From contig NW_026570231.1 of assembly GCF_019649055.1 (NCBI RefSeq), positions 806,001-870,000 on the forward strand: a stretch of DNA of 64,000 nucleotides, given 5' to 3'. Source of the DNA: Paramacrobiotus metropolitanus (lineage: Eukaryota > Tardigrada > Eutardigrada > Parachela > Macrobiotidae). This document shows, piece after piece, positions 48,473 to 64,000 of this stretch (position 1 is the first letter of the stretch; each line of letters starts with the position of its first letter). Position numbers and translations under genes: made by a program. Below the pieces are notes generated by a model. That model had not been told where the DNA came from. It saw only the letters and a program-made list of their open reading frames with translations, and searched no databases.

Positions 48473-49395
48473 ATTAATTTCTGATATCTCACGATACAAT
48501 AATTCGCTTCTAATTAAAGGATAAGCAAATGCGCAGAGCTGTGCATTATCCAGGTACTCAGTTCCGGAATTCAGGAGAAAACATAATTGTCTTGTCCCGT
48601 TTCGTGTACAGACTTAGCTTTCCCGGAGACCTTTGCCATGCGGGCTCATGTAACCAATTATTTTATTAAATTACCGGCTAGTTTACGTAACTTGGGTTTC
48701 TTCGTCATGTTTTCGTCACATTATATCTGAGAATGTTATCGGTTTCTAATGGCTTGTGATAGTTGTTTCTAGTCTTTTCTGGATGACCCCAAAAGATGTT
48801 TGCTGCAATTTCGAAATGTGAGCGCTAATTCAGTTTTGATGATAAATTTGAAGCGCAAAAATTATCGCAGTTTTGCACTGTAGGTGGAAACACTGGAAAG
48901 TAAAAAGAAAGGCTATTATTTTGTAAATTAATAGCAAACGAAGAGTTTTTTGTTCCTTACCGGTTAGGAAAAGCATAATCAGTTTGTTGATAGGTAAGCG
49001 AAATATGAGGTAAGTACTCAAATCTCGGTGCACATATACGGAACACCGAAAATACCGAGCCGCCGATTTCAGTACTTACTTATTTCGTATACGAGTACAG
49101 TGGTGTACCGAAGTTGACAGCTCGTGGAATAAGTTTTTATCATCGTAATTGTAAGCCCGAAAATTTAGATTGTTATACTAAACATTTACCTCTTTTAAAT
49201 AAAATAATACAAAAACATGAACTTTGGAAATGCCGCACGCTTCACATTGTCACGAGTGCGAGTCCAACACCAGTAAGACGGTGAGCACTCTTCGCCGCCG
49301 TAACACAGAGCAGCAACAAACGCAAAAATTTGCCTCCATAAACAAAAACACAGTTTCGGATTCATGGAAACAAGGATAGTTCTCAAGCGGGTTAG
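48473..49395. other. Spacer between convergent EGF gene and YBEY
   Basis: 3' flanks of two convergent genes. Nothing coding is supported. The AT-rich open frame at 48830-49033 looks random. Confidence 0.5.
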
Positions 49396-50735
49396 TTAAG
49401 TTTTCCTGTTATCAAAAATTGCCTCCTTGACTTTTCTGGTGTTCCTCCCGGAAACCTGATCGAACTGTGCCAAAATACCAAATTCGAACAGATACATCTT
49501 CTTAAAATCTTCCAGAGATGTTTCGTGATCGTATCCAAGAAGATGGGCGAACCCATGTGTGGTCAAAACCTGCAAGCAGAACAGAATTACGCATTGATAC
49601 TATTATAGCGATGTACCATGTCACCGTTTGCAACACGACTAGATCGTAAACAAACAACGAAATCTTACAAACGATAACGGACAGACAGATATACCCTACA
49701 AACCACGCACAAGCTTCAGACAAAATTTGTGGCATGGGCAGGGTTGGGGCTTTCTGTTAAGCTCACCTTACTATCATCACAACATGTACGCACTTCAGAC
49801 TAAAGATAGTACCTTTTGCCAAGCATCTGAAACTTGAAACTTTCGGAATCTCGTTTAAATCACAATCAAATGCACGGTCGCTGAGTAATCTAAACGTCCA
49901 CTTTGAACAAACACCCGCCACAATATAATATTGATGTAGAACGCGCGCCAGCGCGCCCCCCCCCCCCTCGCGACGGCCCTGATGATGTATTGCAACGTTC
50001 AGAAAACTGTGCAAAAATAGCAATTCTATAGTCAGTGAAGAATGCTGCGAAACAAAAAACATTCTCAAAGGCACACTAAAACAGTCGATATTCTACGGTA
50101 TTTTCTAAATTATACAAATCCAAATACACAGAATTCTGAAAAGTGTACAGGCTTCTACAGATATTATGAACAAGCACAGCGCCTCAGTTCTCACGATTAA
50201 ATTCTAGCAGTTTTAAAGATAAACAAAACACAGGGCTGTTTTTTAACAAAAATGCGAATGCAAAATCTTACCACGAGTTCGTCTTCTAATGGAAAGCCTG
50301 TTCTCCGGCAGCGATCGCGGATGTAGGGAATACCCAGATAGATGTCTCCTAGATCATTAGCCATAGCTTCTATTGAGGGATCTTCTTTAGCAGCCTCCTT
50401 TCGAGCGAGGGCCATGTTCTCCTCGCTGCTGGGGTCCATTGGTTCCGAAACGTTGTAGAACGGAAATGACAGCACGTCAGTAGCTTCGTCTGTATTGCGA
50501 AAACGTTTGTTCAGAGCGCGAATGGTCGAGTTGTCCACGCATGACACCGATATCTATAACAGCCATAAATCTTAGCTGCCCAAGAGAACTGATCGAATTA
50601 CGGCTAAAAATGCGCAAAAAAACCAACGTCGAACTGACGGATTTTCATAAGGGACCGGATGAGCTCCACGTCTCTTCGCATCTTGTTCACGTTGAACCGA
50701 ACGATCGTTTGGATGTTACGGAACAGGAGTGACAT
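49396..50735 (-). CDS. YBEY: YbeY-family endoribonuclease (mitochondrial in animals)
   Basis: Zinc-dependent RNase; in animals it acts in mitochondria on small-subunit ribosome maturation. Exons 50735-50628, 50553-50272 and 49569-49396, all phase 0, give 187 residues (human 167). The N-terminus MSLLFRNIQTIVRF aligns with the family start. KIRQFD joins ISVSCVDNSTIRALNKRFR, then TDVLSFPF and NDLGDIYLGIPYI. The metal site HGFAHLLGYDH carries the three zinc-binding histidines. A Glu/Lys-rich insert of about 25 residues lies between SFPF and GDIYLG. Exon 1's donor (GTTGGT) is weak but is the only one that restores the conserved reading. Intron 2 (about 700 bp) contains a run of 12 C. It is convergent with the EGF gene. 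Confidence 0.92.
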
Positions 50736-50901
50736 TCAGGGAACACCGAGACGGTCCGAGAGATTATCCAAAGAACCAAATTTCGATGCAACAGAAGCAA
50801 CAGTAATCTTGTAAGTCCAAGATGCCGAGTGGTAAGTTAAAACTAACCATAAAGACATCGATTCGGGCTTTTATTTTACCCAAAGATTTGCTAAAAATAA
50901 G

Positions 50902-50951
50902 GGTAAGACCATAGAAAAGGAAAAACTATTTTCCTTTTCTATGGTAAGACC
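50902..50951. repeat. Small hairpin bracketed by 9-bp direct repeats
   Basis: GGTAAGACC at 50902-50910 and again at 50943-50951. Between them ATAGAAAAGGAAAA and its exact complement form a stem with a 4-base loop; the stem extends 2 bp into each repeat. This looks like a tiny snapback insertion with a target-site duplication. Confidence 0.85.
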
Positions 50952-51565
50952 AGTGTAAATTTTCTGAATATACAATGAACTTAAAAAAAGCATCAAATCA
51001 CTACCTACGTTAGGATATGCTATCAAGTATCAAGTCGCCAGCGCATCCGCCAGATTACGACAGTGTGAATGTTTTCGTGAAGCCGTCGCCTTGGCGGTAG
51101 GGACCTTGAAATAAAATATAACGTACTGTACATGTACAGTTATTCATTTTCAGTATGGCGGGAAATGGGCCCAAGGTTTCGCTCCTTTTTATGCAGCACG
51201 TCCCCTCTGTATGTTGTTCAATACGTTTGCATATTGCTTAGCCAGCTTATGTAACTTGGTTTCTTATGTTTCCTGGGTTTAAAACATGCAATTCCCGACC
51301 TCGTGCGTTGGGTCCCGGTCCTAGGTTCATACGAAGTTTTGTATATGTATAGCCTCCCCGGCCCCGTTTGTGCTCGCTACACGATCGTTTGAAAACATAC
51401 CATCGGATCGGGGGCCGGCGGCTCTTCTCAAGCTAAAAATAAGTGAAATTTCCTGTTTAAGCCGGCCTGCAAGCGTGCTCCCCTCGGGCCCCTTCGTGGT
51501 AAAAAAATCGTGGACTGAGCGCCCTCCGCTCAGGCTCGTGGCACGGCAACAACAGTAATACTTTA

Positions 51566-51599
51566 ATGTACTTAGTTTCATTAATGAAACTAAGTACAT
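51566..51599. repeat. 34-bp perfect palindrome
   Basis: The left arm ATGTACTTAGTTTCATT is immediately followed by its complement, with no loop and no obvious target duplication outside. It is non-coding. Confidence 0.9.
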
Positions 51600-51948
51600 A
51601 TCTTAATAGGGTTTATAGTAAAAATTTGATTAAACTACTTAAACGATTTTCAACTCTTTGCAAACACACCTCACCTCGTTCCTACACCGCAGTTAAAACA
51701 ACGCGCGACGACTAATTCCATGGTATGGTACTTACAAAGTTTGGGTATGTACTTAAAAAAATTGGTACGTACTTAAATAACTTTACAGTTCAGCGAAAAT
51801 TTCAAAAAGAGCATTTTTTGTTGCATCATAATAATGTATTTTATATGTGCATCATGTCAACATGATTAAGCACGACGTAGTAAGCCGGCTGCCGTGCGTT
51901 TTCAATGGTGACCTTTGTAAGTAGATCCCGTAGATCATGCTGTTACTC

Positions 51949-52891
51949 GTACAGAGGGTTATTCAGCCAAGTGTGGTCACTTTTTGGAAAATTTCTGCTT
52001 AGCCGCTGCAGGCTCATTTTACTTTTTTAAAAATTTTATCAAATAGCCACAACATTCAATCACATTTTGAATTCAACCGAGCCAAGATTTCGTTATCCTG
52101 TAGCCCAGGAAAAAATTCAGTTTATCCCCACCATGTTGGCAACAGTTGACCAGTTCAGCTATAGGAAATGGATTCCCTTTACTCAAAATTAATTTAAAAT
52201 TTGGGTTTTCGCCATAATCGACTGGAAACCTGTCATGGGTTTCGAACAAACCTTTTTCAGAAGGAATTACCAGTTTTTTTCGATCAGGAAGCAACATCCT
52301 TGTTTTCTCAGCAGTGCTCCCGGGAGCACATCTCTGGTTCTGGATGACTTCTTCCTCTCTGCCAGGCTTAATCCGTGGAGCGTCTTTTTCGACCAATGAA
52401 CATTGTAAATTGTGAAGGAAGACCTGCGTTACAACTTTAGTTTGTGGAGGAACGAAAAGGATAGCCATAGCTCCGTGAGTAACAATTCGCACATTGAGCA
52501 TGGCTCTTGCGAGTGTCTTCCTGTTTTCGCGTTTTTTCCAGCCGTCCTACCGCAAGAACGCGCAAGAATATGGAATCGTTTTTGCTATAAAAAATATTCG
52601 GATCGTCGTTTTTCACAATTAAAACCATCCAGATTTGAAAAGCAGACGATCCTTTTAAGGCCAGATCATCGAAAGCCAAATTTTGCCTGGTCAAAGGTTT
52701 AGAGTCGGAGTCTTTAGGTCAGTAGCCAATATTGCGGGCTGTTTAAACCCGATTGTCACAAAAACTTGCAAAAAGCATCAAAACTAATTTGCCATAATAA
52801 AACAATTATTAGAATCTGACTCTGCGCAACGGCTGAATTATAGGAATTTTTTTAATGCGCTGACCACACTTGGCTGAATAACCCTCTGTAC
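51949..52891. mobile_element. 943-bp element with 31-bp perfect terminal inverted repeats
   Basis: 51949-51979 and 52861-52891 are exact inverted copies, beginning GTACAGAGGGTTATTCAGCC. Weaker inverted similarity continues inward (AGCCGCTGC on the left against AGCCGTTGC on the right). If the termini are read as CAGAGGGTTATTCAGCC, a TA dinucleotide flanks each end, as expected for Tc1/mariner-type insertion. The interior has open frames on both strands (minus 52073-52501 is the longest, 142 residues) but I recognise no DDE transposase. It is most likely a non-autonomous or decayed DNA transposon. Confidence 0.7.
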
Positions 52892-54647
52892 TTTGTTATA
52901 GGTATTATTGCATAATGCTTGAATTAAGAAAGAAATAATTCTCATATTTACTGTAATTATTTTTCCATAATGCAGCTTGAAGTTTGGTTTTCTTGTGGCT
53001 GATAACTCACAACTTACCCGTGAGTTGTGCGCGTGAGTTGTGGTTCAAGACAAGTTACAACTCAAGCGTATTCTATCCCGCATCTCCACGGAAACAGACG
53101 TAACTCTGTAGATTGTAGGCAGTAAAGGCTCAGCTTAATTACGATAAACAGTTAATTTCAGCAAACAATTTAAAGACAGTTATCGTGCTTGATTGACTGT
53201 TACTTAATTTTCCATCATAATCTTCATTTCGTTTGCCTTTAACATCACTCAATCATTGTCAGCAAAATTCTCAATTTCTCGGGTTCGGCACCGACAGATC
53301 TTGCTCACTACTCGTACAAATAAAAAACTAAACTCAAGCATTACACGATCGAGTAGAGTTAATCAACTACTCTAGGTATTTTTCCTTCGTAACAAAATTT
53401 CCAGTGTTATTGTTTTCATTGTTTCAATATTCTGCCATGTCGTTAAGCAAATGTACCCCTTCTAAAATTATGTTACCATATTATTATAGCATTCAATTTT
53501 CGATTAAAACAAATCCTTTAGCCCGGCTCGATCTATACCAACCTAACGAACGCTGTTCGATGATTAGGAAAGCACGTACCGACTACCGAGTATCAACTGC
53601 AGCACTTACTGGTTTTTACGTAAGACACGGTGACGTATATAATTATATCGTTCTAATGCCGTCCTGAATTTGATACTTTAAAGTTGTGCAGTTCTGTAGT
53701 ATTATTACTAGGAATTTTTAAGTATGCAAAATGCAAACTCACAGTGCCAGATACGTTTACACAGCGTAAAATTCTCTTGGACGAAATCCTGTCACATCAT
53801 AATGCAGTCGTCAAAAATGCAGCACACAAATTACCATAACACATAACAAGTTTCGGTAAAGTCTTGTCATATAATCCTAAGAAAGAAATAAAATGGAATC
53901 CTGCAACATCTTCTTTCCTGATATTACATGATCTACAAATCGATATAGTAAAATACAGTATATTAGACGCACATGTTTATATCTATACAAACTTACGCAT
54001 TACGTCCTACGATGGAAAATCCAATGATCACCGCGACAGTGTACATATGAATTACCTTGCGTCATTCAAGTCCGTGTACCCCTCTTTCTTTTACTTTCCA
54101 GTGAAGAAATCAATACAGAGCATGCTGGTGCATACAACTTTTACACCTGGATTCTGCAGGCCAATACGCATATCCTGATCCTATGGACTTCCTTCTCGTC
54201 TGCACTGATCATCCAGTGTTGTTGATCCACTTTTTCGTATACCTTTGTAACACCTTGTCCGAACGCTGCAGTACACTGGTGTGTAAAAATTATACCTTAT
54301 TGTTCGAATCAAAAGCCCTGCTTTAATATCGCGATATTTATCCCGTGCGCAGTGGAACTGCTTACATAATATCAATGTTACACAACATTGTCTCCATTGC
54401 TTTATAGGTCAGAATTAAGGTTTCACCAGAACCCTAGTGCAGTGGTGTTAAACGAGATCTCTTTCGTCGTTTTAACAATTTAGCCGAACCTTTGACAAAG
54501 AGGGATACCAAAGCCTTGCAACTTTGCCTGCGTTATTTTTGCCTTTTATTTTGCTGAGACCTCAATCGAGCTTTATTCACAAGGATCTGTTGTAATTTAT
54601 CTGTCTATAATTTGTTGTAATTAAAAGCACTCTCCTGCATACTTTCA

Positions 54648-57600
54648 ATGAACGGACACCAACGAAGTTCCTTTGACAATGACTATGAAGAAGATTTCAA
54701 TCAGTTGGATGAGTTTCCCGATGACCTGGACGACGATGAAGTCCTCGTTAGTCAAACCAATATTTTCCAGAAACAATCACCGCAGAAGATACCTGTTTAC
54801 GAAAGGCAGCTACCAACACCTCAGGTTATTTACGGTTCCCGACGACCAAATCAAAACCGACTCAGTGCCGGAACAAAAAGTTCGATTAGAAACGTTGGAC
54901 TCAGTACTAAGGATCGAAGTCGACAGTTTGTTGGAGAGAGTTACGGCATGCGAAAACCTACCACAAAATTATGTAAGTCACGTCAATATTGTTAGGAGAT
55001 TCTTGTTTTCTGTGATGTATAGTAGCCGTATATTATAAGACTATTTTCAAGTAGAAAAGATGTGTTTTGTTGTTTAACAATTTAGTGTAAGCGGAAGGCG
55101 TAGTTAAGGAAAGGACGGTCATAGGTAATTAAACTAACAAAAAATGAAAGTGACCTTTCATTCAACAGCTTCTGTGAAAGCCAGTTCAAAAAATGATTTC
55201 GCGAGGCAGACCACTATCAAGGATCACATGGCAGAGCGAGTTCTTTCAGCAAAAGCCCGCAGAGTACACGATCTTGAGAATGAGGTAAGAAAACTCCAAA
55301 GAAGAAAGGGGAAGTTTGTCTAGCCTGCGATACAAAAATATGTTTTTAGCTAACTGAGTTCATTAGTGTAGCAGTTTGAATAAGCACTTACTTAGTTTAC
55401 CATAGCTTGGTTATAGCAAACTTTTTATCATATTTGCTCTGTCGCTATACCACTTACCAGTATCGCAGTTTACTGGCAATTTTCGACAGTTTTATATAGG
55501 ATCAAAAAGGTAGACGCACCAACGACTATTTTTTTTCTAATTTGTTTTAAGAATTTGTTTGATATACACTCAGTGTCAGAATCTTAGACATCAGAATCAT
55601 TATAAATATTAATTATGCAGTCAGACGTAAGCAAAATGAAAAAAGAAGTCTTAACCGTAATACAAGGATAAATTTTAATTCCAGTATCAATTAATCAGGG
55701 CACCACTGGGTTTAATTTTCATGATAATTTTGTTGTTTAGCGCAATTTACTTCGAATCCAAGCGGACACGCTAAAACAGGAAGTGAAAACACTAAACTTA
55801 ATGCTTCGTCGCCAAGGACGCGCTCTTGGGCAATATGAAAATAAGGATGAAAAATTTCCCACTTTATTACAACAAGCCGAAGAGGAAGTACGAATAACAA
55901 GAGAACACCTGCGCAACTCCAAGCAAAAATATGCGCAGTTACGGGAACAATACCGTCAACTGGAAAATTACTCCCAATCCACAGAAAAAGACCGAGATCG
56001 GTTGGCGGCAATCGTTCGTGACAAACAATTGCTAGATAGCAAAGCGATAAAACAAGATCGTGACAATTTATCCAAGCAACTGGAAGCGTCTGAACATCAG
56101 CTAAAGGTAAGCACATCGCCCTTTCCTGGTTAACGGTACCAAAAAAGGAATTGTTTTTCTGAGAAATATAAACCCCTTTAAAGGTGCATATTAATAATTA
56201 TTAGGATGCAGATCGCCGAATCGCAAATCTGCAAAGAAAGCACGCTCAGGAACGTCAGTTCTTTGATCTGCGCTTTAAAGAGCTCCTGTGCCGACAAGAA
56301 GGTTTGGAAGCCGAGAATTTTGTGATAAAACACCGGTTAGTTCAACTTGGTCAGGCTGTACCGGATAATGTATCTGAACCGAGAAAGCGCCAAGACAGTC
56401 GTTCACGGAGTCATGATGCCCAAAGGTCACGCACCACAAATCACCAACAGCGTTCGTCATCTCGCGACGACAGCATAGAGGTCGAAGAAAACAAGCTCCA
56501 GAACTTAGAAACCAGAATTTATCGCAACGCTAAACCATCCTTCTTAAAAGAATTTAGATACGCAACCGGAACGATCCCAGAGAATCCGCTAAGCGGCCAT
56601 GAAAGCCCTGCGTCCATCGAACTAGCCAGCAGCACTCATGCAGGCTCCAGCGAACAACGACAATCTGACAATAACAGTCAAGGAAGTTCAGCGCCAATTA
56701 TCCGAAAAACTCGTATGTCGCCGGATTTGCTGAAAGACCATAATGATCGCGCACGGGCAAGAGAGTTGGATCAATCACCCAGCGTCCCGAATTCCAGTGA
56801 GTCCTTGCGTGATTTGCACGGTTTAGCGCCTAGCGGCATTAAAGATGCAAAGCCGCTTCCAGACATTCGTGTCGCCAAAGACGCCCCGGAAGAAATTCCG
56901 CACAAAAAGCTAATCCAGGATTTTAAATCACCGGAAAATGTCGTCACCCGGTCGGGAAATTCAAGTGAACTGCAATCAACAGATAATGAATTAACCCAAA
57001 CAAAGGATGAAAAAGTAATGTTGAAAAATGATCTGTTGGAAAAAATTCGGCAGCTGGATTTGGCCAAACGGGATCTATCAGCCGGTGACAGTGTGAGAAA
57101 AGGTATGGCCGGAGGCATTAAAACCTCAAAGATACAACTGCAAATAATACATAATTCTACGTAAAACGTTTGAAAACGGTAGTATTGCTGCACCTTACCA
57201 TACGGCATTCAATTCTGGCTCATATGTTAAAATATTTCACTGCCTGCTTTTTAAAATAAAATATTATTTATATTATTATTATTATGTCAAACATTCTATT
57301 CGCTGTGTTAATATGCACTTTCGCGTTACTCAGATTCGAAATTAAATTTATTGAGACATAAAAAATTTTTCACCTTTATTATTATTAAACCTTTATTCTG
57401 ATTGAAGCTTATTATATATATGAATATGATTAACAGCATATACTTGCATCGCAGAAAAAGATTCCGAAAAGCAATCAAAAACAGCGGACAGCAGCAGCCT
57501 TCCTCGAGGGCGAAACGGAGTGGTAAATGATGCTTTATTGATTGACGAATTATCGCATGGGGACGCACCGTTTTCCTCGACACCCTATAAATCGGATAAA

Positions 57601-57684
57601 TTGAGTTATAATACGCCTTATATGTCCAGTCGCCAGCGCGCTCTGGATATGGATGACGATATAGAGGAAATCGAGTTTTTCTAA
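54648..57684 (+). CDS. LCA5: Lebercilin (LCA5)-like ciliary coiled-coil protein
   Basis: Lebercilin is a ciliary and microtubule-associated coiled-coil protein that interacts with the intraflagellar transport machinery. Exons: 54648-54972, 55169-55284, 55741-56106, 56205-57102, 57455-57684, in phase, 644 residues (human 697). The acidic N-terminus (DYEEDFNQLDEFPDDLDDDE) precedes the lebercilin domain, residues about 110-310: RVLSAKARRVHDLENE, RRQGRALGQYENKDEKFPTL, EEEVRITREHLRNSKQKYAQ, RDRLAAIVRDKQLLDSK, and RRIANLQRKHAQERQFFDLR. A polar, Ser-rich tail follows, ending SRQRALDMDDDIEEIEFF. The last exon is inferred from a donor at 57103 and an acceptor at 57454 that match in phase. Without that splice the frame stops at 57164 and an AATAAA follows at 57255. 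The start is the first ATG of the open frame. Confidence 0.87.
57255..57260 (+). terminator. Intronic polyadenylation signal of the LCA5-like gene
   Basis: AATAAA about 90 bp past the TAA at 57162-57164 that ends the unspliced exon 4 frame. Its use would give a protein lacking the last-exon C-terminus. Otherwise it lies silent in the last intron. Confidence 0.45.
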
Positions 57685-59830
57685 CGGCTGCGCAAGGAAT
57701 ACGCCATTGCCAAGCGAGTGCTTTCTTTCTGATATCAAAATTTTTATTGAAAATGACGTAGTCCAGCTGGAAGCCGTGCTTTGGGTTTGCTCCGACATCC
57801 ACCTTGTGTGTCCGCCCATGTATTTATTTACAAGAGACATTTGAACGATCCTGCGCGGCTTCGCTGTGCTTACTGCCGGCGAAATGCAAGATGGCTATAG
57901 TGATTTGAGTTTTAGATTCTGCTGATTCAGAGTCATAATTATTATAGTATATTATAAATTAAAGGTTTGCTTTTGCCTTATGTGTATGCTGGTTCTGCAG
58001 CTGCAGCTAGAGCTCTTGCTGATACCGTTTGGCTTTAACATAATATATGAAAACTATAATTTTGATGTTTCATGAGCGTTTGTAGTTGAGTATATTGTCA
58101 TATTATCAAATGCATGCAGGCGTTTTCCAGAATTTTCTTCATGTATAAAATATAAATAAAATAATTCAACAATTTCAGAAGGAAGCATGAAGTAAAACTT
58201 ACAATGAAAAAATACACAAAATGCAATACACAAAGTGACAAACACAATACATTGTATATGAGTCGCCAACATGAAACATTCTACGGCTGCGCGCATATAC
58301 GTAGCCATATACTATATTTGTAACTTGTAAGTATCCTATATCGCTCATTGATTCTCGTATGGTCTCTTTATCTGTAGTTCCGCAATGGGTGCCCGGCATA
58401 TAAATCTACATAATTATTCTATAATAAAATATTTTTCACTTATCTATATATAGTAACATAATTATTTCATGCGACTATGATTAATAAGCTATTGTTGCAA
58501 TTAGCAGTAAGCTTTTACAATTTTTTTTAGTTTTAGCAGTGTGGAGGTTGTCCACTCTCCGGCTTGAGTACCGCCCATCGTTTAGTGCTCGCATCAGTTG
58601 CATGGATAATCCGGTTTTGACTCCGCATGGTCTGCCCGCACCGGTATACCGGCTCAATGAACTTGTGCGAAACCGTAGTACGAAAGATATGAAAGAATCA
58701 AATTTGCGAAACAAGAACCCAGTGCAGCGTGTTAATACCAGTTACAGACGTGAGTTACTGGCAGCTAGAGAGAATTGGAAGAAGTAAAAGTAAGGCAAGC
58801 TATTGATGTTTGCATTTCTCTCATCGTTCTAAAGTGTAATCTGTGGAAAACTGACACCCCAAAGGAGTCCATCACAGCAATACAGAGTCGATCTTTCTAT
58901 TTCTGATCTATTTGATGATTCAGTCCATGGGATTTTAACGATATAAACGACACAGCTTGGCATTGGTGGAATGCTTGCTATCCCGAATTACCCTAAGTGA
59001 ATAATCTTTTGTGGTATTGGGCCAGAGAGAGATCGAAGGATCATTTTGGCGGAATTCAAAATATTACGCATTTTTCCGTAACTGTGGATAATTGTGGACA
59101 ATTGCCTTGACCGCGAGGGGATTATTATCGATTCAATGGGATAATCTACAGCTGCATCTGTACGTGACTGTGCTCAAGTAAACTGGGTGATTGAATCTGT
59201 GGTTTAGGGAGTCTGCTGAGCAGACTCTGCTCTCGTTTAGGTTGCGGTGCAAATAATTACGTCAGTGTACGGAAGTGATACTTATAACGGGCCTGATAAA
59301 ATATTACTTGACAGATTGTTAACATGTGCGGAGATCGCGTAATGCGGAATTACGGACATCGACACTGCCAGTATGCAAATCATTATGAATCTGTTTTGAG
59401 TAATGCTGCCAAGACTGTATGACGAATCGTGTACCACGGTCGCAGATGATGAGGAGTTGATATTCGCCTGTTGCTATTATTGCTCAACGAGGCAAGAATT
59501 CAAAAACTGGAATCCGATCGCCGCTGCTGCCTGCTGCTTCTGCATCGCGGTCTGCTGTCACGCATGATGCAGCAGCTGTTTTAACAAGTTCGTCACACAT
59601 TTTTTCTCCCCGCTGTCTACGAATTTATTACTGGACCGTACGCTTGTTGCCTTAACGCAGCGGTAAAGGAGAAAAAATGTCTAGTATCAGCAGGTAAAAA
59701 CATTTTATAGAAAGTAATCGCACATTGAGTGTTTTTGTCTGCCACACTTTTTTCCGTGAATTTGGCTGACTTACTGATCCAAATACTCGACAATTTTCGA
59801 ATTGTATTATACCTTGTAAAACCATGTGTA
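57685..59830. other. Spacer between LCA5 and FAK
   Basis: AT-rich, with one exon-like segment (58540-58787). A short perfect palindrome GAGTCTGCTGAGCAGACTC lies near 59209-59227. The right end should hold the FAK leader and promoter. Nothing else is supported. Confidence 0.4.
58540..58787 (+). CDS. Unassigned terminal exon or small gene
   Basis: A good acceptor (TTTTTTTAGTTTTAGCAG ending at 58539) precedes an open frame of 82 codons ending TAA at 58785-58787. Composition is protein-like: basic, Arg/Asn-rich, with PVLTPHGLPAPVYRLNEL and SYRRELLAARENWKK at the end. It could begin at its own ATG at 58603 or be a last exon. Its phase (1) is compatible with the donor at 57103 of the LCA5-like gene, so an alternative C-terminus of that gene is possible. 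I do not recognise the family. Confidence 0.35.

Positions 59831-64000
<4,170 letters not shown>

Larger units (their letters stand above)
50736..54647. other. Repeat-bearing spacer between YBEY and LCA5
   Basis: Almost 4 kb without a supported gene. It contains a hairpin with direct repeats (50902-50951), a GC-richer block about 51300-51560 of unknown origin, a 34-bp palindrome (51566-51599) and the terminal-inverted-repeat element (51949-52891). The rest, 52892-54647, is AT-rich with no exon recognised and presumably carries the LCA5 promoter at its right end. Confidence 0.5.

Noticed and set aside
49763-50074. 103-codon minus-strand open frame inside YBEY intron 2
   Set aside because: It spans a run of 12 C and lies in an intron whose flanking exons join perfectly. 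Composition is not protein-like.
51327-51599. 90-codon minus-strand open frame in a GC-richer block
   Set aside because: No domain, no splice context, and it runs through a perfect palindrome at its start. Possibly old repeat DNA, but nothing supports a gene.
52073-52501. 142-codon minus-strand open frame as a gene
   Set aside because: It lies wholly inside the terminal-inverted-repeat element, shows no domain I recognise, and open frames occur on both strands there. It is better treated as the interior of a transposon.
57326-57840. Minus-strand open frames opposite the LCA5 last exon
   Set aside because: The plus strand has a splice-compatible, well-composed exon ending at 57684. The minus frames are its shadow plus AT-rich DNA.

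Overview
This window is nuclear DNA from an animal, most likely a gene-dense invertebrate. Genes are split by short GT-AG introns (mostly 60-1200 bp, a few of several kb), spacers are AT-rich, and every recognisable product is a metazoan or general eukaryotic protein. The mix of a GnRH/AKH/corazonin-type receptor, fusilli/ESRP, FAK, KIF26 and lebercilin fits a bilaterian, perhaps an ecdysozoan. A tardigrade is a guess from gene style only. I rebuilt gene structures by hand from splice sites, reading phase and remembered family sequences; no search was run.

Layout. 1-4903: 3' part of a peptide-hormone GPCR (+). 4904-10091: about 5 kb with no convincing gene. 10092-24142: a KIF26-type atypical kinesin (+) with a 6.2-kb first intron. 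26104-29712: MGAT2 (+), whose third intron holds a 687-bp palindrome flanked by TTAA. 31730-39525: ESRP/fusilli splicing factor (+), with an apparent one-base frameshift in exon 4. 40112-42312: DCXR-like short-chain reductase (-), tail to tail with ESRP. 43214-45030: CHAF1B (-). 46448-46896: candidate secreted-peptide precursor (-). 47685-48472: small secreted EGF-domain protein (+). 49396-50735: YBEY (-). 50736-54647: repeat-bearing spacer with a 0.94-kb element having 31-bp perfect terminal inverted repeats. 54648-57684: lebercilin/LCA5-like coiled-coil gene (+). 59831-64000: FAK (PTK2) (+), running off the window inside the kinase domain.

The genes are unrelated housekeeping, signalling and ciliary functions, with no operon logic. 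Several are signalling components (hormone GPCR, possible peptide precursor, EGF-type ligand, FAK). The most rewarding items for follow-up are the EGF-type ligand, the possible PDF-like peptide precursor, the TTAA palindrome, the ESRP frameshift with its UGGUGG clusters, and a set of short perfect palindromes, one of them bracketed by 9-bp direct repeats.
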